A stretch of DNA of 34,913 bases, from contig CAJFMZ010000011.1 of NCBI GenBank assembly GCA_904393575.1, positions 1 through 34,913 on the forward strand, given 5' to 3'. This DNA comes from an uncultured Sellimonas sp. Its GTDB lineage: Bacteria; Bacillota; Clostridia; Lachnospirales; Lachnospiraceae. The translations under genes and the position numbers were made by a program. The notes beneath the pieces are model-generated. The model did no database searches. It worked only from the letters and a program-made list of their open reading frames with translations, and was not told the origin of the DNA. Of this stretch, positions 27,216 to 34,913 are shown one piece after another. Each line of letters opens with the position of its first letter. Positions within the stretch are counted from its first letter, which is position 1.

Positions 27216-27236
27216 CTTTCTTTTCCCGGCCTTTCC

Positions 27237-29555
27237 TTAGCCTGTAGTCCTTTCTATATCAATTACGTTTTCAAGCTGTCTGAGTTTCCCTACAAGACGG
27301 CTCATCTCTTCTTTTCCTTTGACGACAAATCCCATCTCCACAGTGGATACGCCCTTTTTACTGGTACGGACATTCATTGTCTTAATGTCAATTTCCGCCT
27401 CCGTAAAGACTCTGGAAATCTCCATCAGCATACCCGGCTTATCTTCCACAAACATTTTGATCTCCGCAAAATATTTTCCTTCGGACGTTTCGGCCGCATC
27501 TGCCTCCCACTCAACCGGAATCAGTCTTGCCCGCTCCCGCTCAGTCAGATGGAGCACATTGATACAGTCCGTCCTGTGGATGGTAAGGCCTCGTCCTCTT
27601 GTCACAAATCCTACAATCTCATCTCCTGGAAGCGGATTGCAGCATCTGGAAAACCGCACTGCCATATCGTCAATTCCCTTGACAATCACGCCGCTTTTTG
27701 ACTTGGCAATGTGGACCACATTTTTCGATGCCTCCGCCACCTTTTCCAGAACCGCCTCATCGGTGATCTCCTGCCGGTGATCTTTATTGTACTCCTCTGC
27801 CAGCCGGTTGACAATCTGTCCCTCTTTCAGTCCTCCGTGGCCGATTGCGGCAAGAACGGAATCCCAGTCCTTGAACCCGTATTTCTGCTGGACGATCTGC
27901 TGGTATTTCGGCTTCAGCAGATTGCCCTGGTCAAAGCCCTTGGCCTTGCAGTAGGAAACAAGCATTTCCTTTCCTTTGACAATGTTTTCTTCCTTAAACT
28001 GCTTCTTAAACCATTGATTGATCTTGTTTTTGGCCTGTGTGCTTTTCACAATATTCAGCCAGTCCCTGCTTGGCCCTTTGGAATTCTGAGAAGTCAGGAT
28101 CTCGATCCGGTCACCATTCTGAATCTTATAGTCTACCTTGACCAGCTTTCCATTGACTCTTGCGCCTACCATCTTATTGCCCACTGCACTGTGGATCGCA
28201 TAGGCAAAATCAATCGGTGTGGAACCATTTGGAAGATTCTTGACATCTCCGTTCGGCGTAAAGCAGTAGACATCCTCTGCAAACAGATCCAGGTCTCCTT
28301 TGATCAGATTTAAAAACTCCCGGTTGTCTGACATGTCTTTCTGCCAGTCCAGAATCTGGCGGAGCCAGCTTAACTTTTCTTCTTCCTGAGCCTTGATATT
28401 CTTCTTTCCATCGTTGGATTCTTTGTATTTCCAGTGGGCTGCAATACCGTACTCGGCGGTCTTGTGCATCTCCTTTGTCCGGATCTGGATCTCAAATGGC
28501 TGGCCTACCGAACTCATCAGTGTTGTATGAAGGGACTGATACATGTTTGGCTTTGGCATGGCAATGTAGTCTTTGAACCGTCCCGGCACCGGAGTGTACA
28601 TCTCGTGAATAACACCAAGCGCCGCGTAACAGTCCTTGACCGTATCGACAATAATCCGCACTGCAAACAGATCATAGATCTGGTCCACCGTCTTATCCTG
28701 GTTGACCATCTTCTTATAGATACTGAAGAAATGCTTGACTCTTCCATTGACTTCCGCTTTGATATGGGCATTTTCCATATGCTGGGAAACTTCTTTTACA
28801 ATCTGAGCCACAAATTCTTCCCGCTCGGTCTTTCGCTCATTGATCTGCTGTACCAGATCATAAAAGATCTCCGGATGAAGGTATTTCAGCGCCAGATCAT
28901 CCAGCTCCGTCTTGACTTTGGAAATACCAAGCCTCTGTGCGATAGGCGAATAAATGTCCATCGTCTCCTTGGCTTTTTCCTTTTGCTTCTCCGGCTTCAT
29001 AAACTGCAGTGTCCGCATATTGTGCAGACGGTCGGCAAGCTTGATAATGATGACCCGGATATCTTTTGCCATGGCAAGGAACATTTTTCTCAGATTTTCG
29101 GCCTGCATCTCAAGCTTATCGGAAGAATAGGAAAGCTGTCCCAGCTTCGTAACACCATCCACAAGGAGGGCTACCTCCTCCCCAAACTCCCTTTCGATAT
29201 CCTCTTTGGTCACCTCGGTATCCTCTACTACATCATGAAGAATGCCAGCGGCAATCGTTTCCTTATCCATCTCCAGCTGTGCCAGGATAATGCCGACCCA
29301 GAGAGGATGAATGATATATGCCTCTCCGGATTTTCTGAACTGATTGGCATGTGCCTTGCTCGCCAGCTGATACGCCTTTTCGATCATGGACACATCCGCC
29401 GATGGATGATATTTGCGGATATGCCCGATCAGATAGCGGTAAAGCTCATCCGGATCCTGATAGTCTTCCGGCTCTTTTACGGCATGGCCGTCCACGATCC
29501 TCAGCCCTTCACGGACTTCTGTCGTCACTTCTTCCGGTCTGATTTCATCTGCCAT
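27237..29555 (-). CDS. Bifunctional RelA/SpoT (p)ppGpp synthetase/hydrolase (HD-Syn-TGS-ACT)
   Basis: GILHDVVEDTEVT and KLADRLHNMRTL (HD); GRFKDYIAMPKPNMYQSLHTT (synthetase); TGS and C-terminal ACT region. Confidence 0.97.
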   Translation of the reverse strand: MADEIRPEEVTTEVREGLRIVDGHAVKEPEDYQDPDELYRYLIGHIRKYHPSADVSMIEKAYQLASKAHANQFRKSGEAYIIHPLWVGIILAQLEMDKETIAAGILHDVVEDTEVTKEDIEREFGEEVALLVDGVTKLGQLSYSSDKLEMQAENLRKMFLAMAKDIRVIIIKLADRLHNMRTLQFMKPEKQKEKAKETMDIYSPIAQRLGISKVKTELDDLALKYLHPEIFYDLVQQINERKTEREEFVAQIVKEVSQHMENAHIKAEVNGRVKHFFSIYKKMVNQDKTVDQIYDLFAVRIIVDTVKDCYAALGVIHEMYTPVPGRFKDYIAMPKPNMYQSLHTTLMSSVGQPFEIQIRTKEMHKTAEYGIAAHWKYKESNDGKKNIKAQEEEKLSWLRQILDWQKDMSDNREFLNLIKGDLDLFAEDVYCFTPNGDVKNLPNGSTPIDFAYAIHSAVGNKMVGARVNGKLVKVDYKIQNGDRIEILTSQNSKGPSRDWLNIVKSTQAKNKINQWFKKQFKEENIVKGKEMLVSYCKAKGFDQGNLLKPKYQQIVQQKYGFKDWDSVLAAIGHGGLKEGQIVNRLAEEYNKDHRQEITDEAVLEKVAEASKNVVHIAKSKSGVIVKGIDDMAVRFSRCCNPLPGDEIVGFVTRGRGLTIHRTDCINVLHLTERERARLIPVEWEADAAETSEGKYFAEIKMFVEDKPGMLMEISRVFTEAEIDIKTMNVRTSKKGVSTVEMGFVVKGKEEMSRLVGKLRQLENVIDIERTTG

Positions 29556-29630
29556 ATCATTCCCCTCCTTTACCTGTTACTTCAATGCCTTACTCTCAAA
29601 TATTCTGTCGTTTTTTGGAATATATTTTTT

Positions 29631-29659
29631 AGTATATCATTATTTACAGAATGTGTAAA
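29631..29659 (-). promoter_or_regulatory. Promoter for the relA/spoT-MBL-hemZ-hisS-aspS block
   Basis: Minus strand TTTACA-N17-TATACT. Confidence 0.55.
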
Positions 29660-29710
29660 GCAGTGCATTTGCTGAGTTTCCCCGCATCAGGGCCCCTTCT
29701 TCTGTCAGTA

Positions 29711-31474
29711 TTACCGATAATCCAGAATTGTAATCTGAAGTGTCCGCCGTCCCATATACTCATTGATTCCAGGATAATAGGTCAGATCCATCAACAGGCC
29801 GTCTCCTCTTCCTCGCAACAGATGTTCTTTTGCCTGAGGGCCATATTTTTGAGACAGGCAGGAAAAAAATGTCTCCAGATCCCCAAAAAAGATGGCGTCC
29901 ATCACTGTGTGATCCGTATCTTCCACCTCCAGTTTCAGAACATTCTGATGCTTTCCGATGATTCGTCCTCTCCGCAAAGTCAGCTTTCTCTGAGCAAAGA
30001 CCGGCTTGGTGTTCCCTTTTCCAAAAGGTTCCAGAAGCGTAAGCTCTTCTACAAAATCTTCCGTAATCTCGCAAAGCGGAAGCTGCATGTCAATCACAAC
30101 TTTCTCCGTAAGATCCGCTTCCGTCATGGTCGTATTCTCATTCAGCTGTTTCCTTAAAAACAGAATATTTTCCTCTGGAAGAGAAAGCCCCGCCGCAAGC
30201 TTATGCCCCCCGAACCGGGTCAGCAGATCCTTGCATCGGCTCAGTTCATCGTACATCGGGTAGGCTTCGATGGACCGTCCGGATCCCTTTGCACCTTCTT
30301 CCGCCTTTGTCAGGACAAACACCGGCTTATAATACCGTTCCCGCAATCGTCCCGCCACAATCCCGGCAATACTCTCATGGCATTTTGGCAGATAGACTAC
30401 AAGGACCTTATCCTTTTTCAGTCCCGTCGTCTCCACCTGGATCACCGCCTCTTTTACAGCCTCCTCCGTCAGATTCTTTCTGCTGTCATTGAGGGCCTTG
30501 AGATCCCCGGCCAGAAGGTCCGCTTCCTTTTTCGTCTTTGCGCACAGAAGCTCCAGTGCCCTTTTGGCAGTATCCAGCCTTCCCCCCGCATTGATACACG
30601 GTCCGATCACAAATCCAATATGATATGCCGAAAGCCGGTCCACGGGAACTCCTGTACATTCCATCAGAGCCGCAAGGCCCAGATTTTTGGTCCGTTTCAG
30701 CATTTCTAATCCCTGCCTGACAAAAATCCGGTTTTCATCTGTCAGTTCCATGACATCGCCTACCGTTGCGATGGCAGTGTTTTCCATCAGATAATCCACA
30801 TCCTCCGGATCTCTTCCCATGGCATTATACAGGGCCTCGATCAGTTTGTAGGCTGTCGCCGCACCGCACAGTCCCTTATACGGGTACGGACAGTCTTCCT
30901 GCTTAATGTCTACCACTGCATCCGCCGGCGGGAGCTGGTAAATCCGGGTTTTGTCTTCTTTTTCTTCGTAAGGTACCTCGTGGTGGTCTGTCACCACGAT
31001 GGTCATGCCCATGCTTTTTCCGTAGGCGATCTCTGCTTTTGCCGCAATGCCGTTATCGCAGGTCACAATCGTATCAATATTGTCGTCCAGAGCGCGGTCG
31101 ATCAAATCAATATTCAGCCCGTATCCATCTTTGATCCGGTCCGGGATATCATAATCCACCTCTGCTCCAAGTCCTTTTAATCCTTCCAGAAGAATATATG
31201 TGGCATTGACGCCGTCAATGTCATAATCTCCAATGATACGGATGCTCTGTTTTTCCATGATCTTTTCCCTCAGAATATCTACCGCCTTGTCCATATCTTT
31301 CATGAGCATCCCGTCATACAGGTCAGCGATGGTCCCGTTTAGATACCGGTCCACCGCTTCTTCTCCAATTACATCCCGGTTGCGGATCAATGCTGCCGTC
31401 CTTGGATGGATTCCAAACCGGCTTCCCAGTTCCGTAAAGTTTCCGCCCTTTCTAAGCACTACCCAGTTTTTCAT
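29711..31474 (-). CDS. recJ: Single-stranded-DNA-specific exonuclease RecJ
   Basis: RIIGDYDIDGVNATYILLEGLKGLGAEVDYDIPDRIKDGYGLN; TCDNGIAAKAEI; VVTDHHEVP; FVIGPCINAGGRLDTAKRALELL; GGHKLAAGLSL. Confidence 0.96.
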   Translation of the reverse strand: MKNWVVLRKGGNFTELGSRFGIHPRTAALIRNRDVIGEEAVDRYLNGTIADLYDGMLMKDMDKAVDILREKIMEKQSIRIIGDYDIDGVNATYILLEGLKGLGAEVDYDIPDRIKDGYGLNIDLIDRALDDNIDTIVTCDNGIAAKAEIAYGKSMGMTIVVTDHHEVPYEEKEDKTRIYQLPPADAVVDIKQEDCPYPYKGLCGAATAYKLIEALYNAMGRDPEDVDYLMENTAIATVGDVMELTDENRIFVRQGLEMLKRTKNLGLAALMECTGVPVDRLSAYHIGFVIGPCINAGGRLDTAKRALELLCAKTKKEADLLAGDLKALNDSRKNLTEEAVKEAVIQVETTGLKKDKVLVVYLPKCHESIAGIVAGRLRERYYKPVFVLTKAEEGAKGSGRSIEAYPMYDELSRCKDLLTRFGGHKLAAGLSLPEENILFLRKQLNENTTMTEADLTEKVVIDMQLPLCEITEDFVEELTLLEPFGKGNTKPVFAQRKLTLRRGRIIGKHQNVLKLEVEDTDHTVMDAIFFGDLETFFSCLSQKYGPQAKEHLLRGRGDGLLMDLTYYPGINEYMGRRTLQITILDYR

Positions 31475-31494
31475 CTGTATCCCTCCATAAAAGC

Positions 31495-31541
31495 AAAAGG
31501 ACGCCGCAAGATCTGTATCATCCATCCTGCCGCATCCTTTT
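31495..31541 (-). terminator. Probable intrinsic terminator after secDF
   Basis: Minus strand AAAAGGATGCGGCA...TTGCGGCGTCCTTTTGCTTTT imperfect stem with T-rich tail. Confidence 0.5.
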
Positions 31542-31547
31542 CCGGTT

Positions 31548-33713
31548 CTATTTTCCCTTTTCAGTTACCGTATTCCTTCTGCCTTTCGTCTTCATAACGT
31601 ACCAGAGCGCCCCTGTAATACACACGGAAGAATAAGCTCCGCACACGATGCCGATCATCAGAGGCATGGCAAATTCTCTGACAGAGGACACTCCAAAGAC
31701 AAACAGGAAGAACACCATCATAAACGTGGTCAAAGAGGTGTAAATGCTTCTCGTCAATGTCAGCGTAATACATCTGTTGACAAGCTCTGCAAGGTTCTCC
31801 CTTTTCCCCTGGATTTTCCGTTCTTCCCGGATACGGTCAAAAATAACAATGGTTGCATTGATCGAATATCCTACAATGGTCAGCATACACGCAATAAACG
31901 TGCTCCCGACCGTAATGCGGGATACCGCATAAAAGGCAAGCACCACGAGGACATCATGTACAAGCGCGGTCACCGCACTGGCGGCAAAGCGGATATCCCG
32001 AAACCGGAACCAGATATAAAGAAGCATACATATGGTGGAAATCAGTACTGCAGCTGCCGCATCCCGTCTCATCTCCTCACTGATCGTAGAGCTGATGCTG
32101 GAATAGGTGATGTCGGATTCTTTCACCTGAAACTGTTCCTCCAAAGCCTGGTTCAATGCTTCCCGCTGCTTCAGGTCCAATGCTTTGGTCCGGATGACGA
32201 TCTGCGTACTGTCCTTGACCTTCTGTGCCTGCACTTCCGAATCTCCTGCCGCCTCTCTGATCACAGGAATTATGCTCTTATCAATTTCCGAAATCGAATA
32301 ATCCTTGTGAAAATCCACTGTGGTGGATGTCCCGCCTTGGAACTCCAGACTGTATGCCAGCATACCGCTGCCTTTGACATGATGATACCCCATCACTGCA
32401 AATCCGCCCAGAATGACAGCCAGTGAAACCGCGAAAAAAAGCGTCCTTTTTCCAAGGAAGTCAACTGGTTTCCTTTCCTTCATTTTCCTGGCGTAAAACT
32501 TCTCGTTTTGAATTCCTGCCGCATAGAACGATTGGATCAACATGCGGGTAATGACAAGGGCGGTAAACATGGACACCACAATACCAAGGGCAAGTGTCTG
32601 TGCAAATCCCCTGACAGTCCCCGACCCAAGGAACCAGAGTACCGCTGCCGCAATCAGCGTGGTAATATTTCCATCTATAATGGCAGAAAGGGCTTTATGG
32701 AATCCGTTTTTCAACGCGGTTCTGACGCTCCTGCCTGCCGCAATTTCTTCCTTGACTCTTGCAAAAATAATCACATTGGCATCCACTGCCATACCAATGG
32801 ACAAGATGATACCGGCGATTCCCGGAAGAGACAGGGTAATATCAAAGGCATTCAGAAGTACCAGCACAAGGCCCGTATAAATCAAAAGCGCAAGTCCGGA
32901 TGCAAGTCCCGGAAGCAGATAAACAGCTATCATAAATAGAATGACGGCCGCCAGTCCGATACCGCCTGCCAGAAGGCTGGTGCTGATTGCCTCCTCGCCA
33001 AGCTGCGCTCCCTGTACCTGAGAATTCAGTTCTGTCAACTCCAGGGACAGACCGCCGATCCGGATGGAAGAGGCAATCTCCTCCGCCTTCTCATAGCTCT
33101 CCATCCCATCGATATAGGCAGTCCCGCCGGTAATCGCTTCACTGACTTTCGGAGAGCTGATCACTTCTCCATCATAAATGATGGAAATCTGCTTTCCAAC
33201 GTTTTCCCTGGTTGCCTCGGCGAACTTCTCCTTTCCCTTTTCATTGAGCTGAAGCTCTACCGTATATTCCGATGATCCGGTCGTCCGGTTCTGTCCACTT
33301 GCTGCTTTGGCGGTTTTGATATCGCTTCCCGTCAGCACCGTTTCCCCGTCCGCAGTCTGAAATTCCAGAGAGCCTGGCTGACCAAGCTCTTTTAGGATTT
33401 CATTGGCATCCGAAACACCCGGAATGGAAATACTGATCCGGTTGTCCCCTTCCTGGTATACACTGGCTTCCGTGCTGTAGGCCTCCACTCTCTTCTGAAG
33501 TTTGTAGACCGTATCCTTCATCTCCTCGGATGACGGATGCGCTTCTTTGGCCTGATAGGTGATACTGACGCCGCCGGCCAGATCCAGTCCAAGTCTGATG
33601 TTTCTCATGGCTCCGCTGTGCGAGCTCCCCCATCCGCATACTGCCGTGTAAGTCAGCAGTACGATTATCAGAACGGCCGCAGCCAGTCCCGCAATCCCTC
33701 TGCTTCTTTTCAT
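31548..33713 (-). CDS. secDF: Protein translocase subunit SecDF (SecD-SecF fusion)
   Basis: IRLGLDLAGGVSITYQ; LPGIAGIILSIGMAVDANVIIFARVKEE (SecD); SLEFQGGTSTTVDF; MLTIVGYSINATIVIFDRIREE (SecF). Confidence 0.95.
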   Translation of the reverse strand: MKRSRGIAGLAAAVLIIVLLTYTAVCGWGSSHSGAMRNIRLGLDLAGGVSITYQAKEAHPSSEEMKDTVYKLQKRVEAYSTEASVYQEGDNRISISIPGVSDANEILKELGQPGSLEFQTADGETVLTGSDIKTAKAASGQNRTTGSSEYTVELQLNEKGKEKFAEATRENVGKQISIIYDGEVISSPKVSEAITGGTAYIDGMESYEKAEEIASSIRIGGLSLELTELNSQVQGAQLGEEAISTSLLAGGIGLAAVILFMIAVYLLPGLASGLALLIYTGLVLVLLNAFDITLSLPGIAGIILSIGMAVDANVIIFARVKEEIAAGRSVRTALKNGFHKALSAIIDGNITTLIAAAVLWFLGSGTVRGFAQTLALGIVVSMFTALVITRMLIQSFYAAGIQNEKFYARKMKERKPVDFLGKRTLFFAVSLAVILGGFAVMGYHHVKGSGMLAYSLEFQGGTSTTVDFHKDYSISEIDKSIIPVIREAAGDSEVQAQKVKDSTQIVIRTKALDLKQREALNQALEEQFQVKESDITYSSISSTISEEMRRDAAAAVLISTICMLLYIWFRFRDIRFAASAVTALVHDVLVVLAFYAVSRITVGSTFIACMLTIVGYSINATIVIFDRIREERKIQGKRENLAELVNRCITLTLTRSIYTSLTTFMMVFFLFVFGVSSVREFAMPLMIGIVCGAYSSVCITGALWYVMKTKGRRNTVTEKGK

Positions 33714-33727
33714 TCAGCCCATCTCCT

Positions 33728-34913
33728 TTATGCCTCTTCGCCGTCCTCAGCCTCTCCAGCCAGTGCGGCTTTGATCATAATCGCACACTCTACACGCTTT
33801 CTCTCCATCTCGCATCCGATATCGTACGCATCGTTCAGGCTTCCTTCAAAGTGGTAGGCATTTGCCATACATCCGCCGCTGCAGTAAAATTTCGCAAAGC
33901 AGTTTCGGCATTTTTCTTTCGAGTAGACATTACATCCACGGAACGCATCCGCGATTTCAGGCTTTGTGATCCCTTCATCCACGTTGCCCATCAGGAAATC
34001 CTCATCTCCTACAAACTGATGGCACGGATAGAGATCTCCCCAAGGTGTCACTGCCAGATACTCGGTTCCGGATCCACAGCCCGACAGCCGTTTTGCCAGG
34101 CACGGTCCGCCTTCCAGATCGATCATGAAATGGAAAAAGTTGAATCCTTTTCCTTCCTTCTCTCTCTGGATCATGTATCTTGCCAGCTTATCATATTCCT
34201 CAAAAATCTGAGGCAGATCTTCTTTTTTGATTGCATATGGGTCCGTGTCATCTCCTACAACCGGCTCTATGGACATCTGCTGGAATCCAAGATCTACAAA
34301 ATGACGTACATCCTCTGAAAAATCCAGATTCTGTCTTGTGAACGTTCCTCTCACATAGTATTTCTGCTGATTTCTGCTCTCAGCCAGTTTCTGGAATTTC
34401 GGCACAATCAGATCATAACTTCCCTTCCCGTTTCTGAACGGGCGCATCCGGTCATTGACTTCTTTCCGGCCATCCAGGCTTAAGACCACGTTGTCCATTT
34501 CCTGATTGATAAACTCCTGTATCTCGTCATTTAACAAGACACCGTTTGTGGTGACCGTAAAGCGGAAATGTTTGTCATGCAGCTTTTCCTGCTCCCTTCC
34601 ATATGCTACCAGATCTTTCACAACCTGCCAGTTCATCAGCGGTTCTCCGCCAAAGAAATCCACTTCCAGATTTCTTCTGTTTCCGGAATTGGCAATCAGA
34701 AAATCCAGCGCCTTCTTTCCCACTTCAAAAGACATCAGCGCACGTCTTCCGTGATATTCGCCTTCCTCCGCAAAACAATATCGGCACGCCAGATTGCAGT
34801 CGTGGGCAATGTGCAGGCAAAGAGCCTTGACTACCGTTTTTCTCTTCATGACTTCCTGAATACAGGACTCATGTGTATCCGGTGCGAACAGCTGCCCGGC
34901 TTCGGTAAGTCCG
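33728..34913 (-). CDS. scfB: Thioether cross-link-forming SCIFF peptide maturase (radical SAM/SPASM), 5' end beyond window
   Basis: RKTVVKALCLHIAHDCNLACRYCFAEEGEYHGRRALMSFEVGKKALDFLIANSG; C-terminal CGSGTEYLAVTPWGDLYPCHQFVG..CRNCFAKFYCSGGCMANAY; the same frame stays open to the edge as LTEAGQLFAPDTHESCIQEVMKRKTVV. Confidence 0.92.
   Translation of the reverse strand, partial: GLTEAGQLFAPDTHESCIQEVMKRKTVVKALCLHIAHDCNLACRYCFAEEGEYHGRRALMSFEVGKKALDFLIANSGNRRNLEVDFFGGEPLMNWQVVKDLVAYGREQEKLHDKHFRFTVTTNGVLLNDEIQEFINQEMDNVVLSLDGRKEVNDRMRPFRNGKGSYDLIVPKFQKLAESRNQQKYYVRGTFTRQNLDFSEDVRHFVDLGFQQMSIEPVVGDDTDPYAIKKEDLPQIFEEYDKLARYMIQREKEGKGFNFFHFMIDLEGGPCLAKRLSGCGSGTEYLAVTPWGDLYPCHQFVGDEDFLMGNVDEGITKPEIADAFRGCNVYSKEKCRNCFAKFYCSGGCMANAYHFEGSLNDAYDIGCEMERKRVECAIMIKAALAGEAEDGEEA

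Noticed and set aside
26646-27701. 351-aa plus-strand ORF antisense to the MBL hydrolase and relA 3' end
   Set aside because: Antisense to two conserved genes; no motifs.
28434-29675. 413-aa plus-strand ORF antisense to relA/spoT
   Set aside because: Lies opposite a strongly conserved coding gene; Cys/His/Leu-rich composition typical of antisense read-through; no recognisable motif.
31548-33713. SecD-SecF fusion as an unusual architecture
   Set aside because: Fused SecDF is well known in Firmicutes.
1-34913. CRISPR arrays, prophage, transposases, toxin-antitoxin or defence genes
   Set aside because: No regularly spaced repeats, integrase/transposase motifs or recognisable defence domains seen in the ORFs; only the left-edge junction hints at rearrangement.

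Overview
The window is a gene-dense, mostly housekeeping segment of a low/mid-GC Firmicutes (Clostridia, probably Lachnospiraceae) chromosome. Most genes are on the minus strand. Left to right: truncated DUF1385 gene, rpmE, rho (all -); malic enzyme, TIGR01212 radical SAM, DUF4364 (+); disrupted rarA, tcdA, polysaccharide deacetylase, flavin reductase, CBS-type Mn inorganic pyrophosphatase (-); S1-domain protein (+); nadE, hslO, methyltransferase, ilvE, ilvN, ilvB behind a T-box leader, folA-thyA-folT behind a THF riboswitch, pentapeptide-repeat protein (-); two tandem tRNA-Gly(GCC) (+); aspS, hisS, hemZ, MBL hydrolase, relA/spoT, recJ, secDF, and a SCIFF-peptide radical SAM maturase cut by the right edge (-). 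I saw no CRISPR array, intact mobile element, phage or defence island. I found no convincing wholly new system. The most notable items are: (i) rarA interrupted by an apparent internal deletion that leaves two ORFs joined by an ATGA stop/start overlap; (ii) a THF riboswitch with a visible Shine-Dalgarno sequester in front of folT-thyA-folA, which runs without a visible terminator into the promoter and T-box of ilvBN; (iii) the DUF1385 ORF losing its C-terminal part at the left edge; and (iv) the SCIFF RiPP maturase at the right edge. All family calls are by eye from protein motifs; no database search was run.
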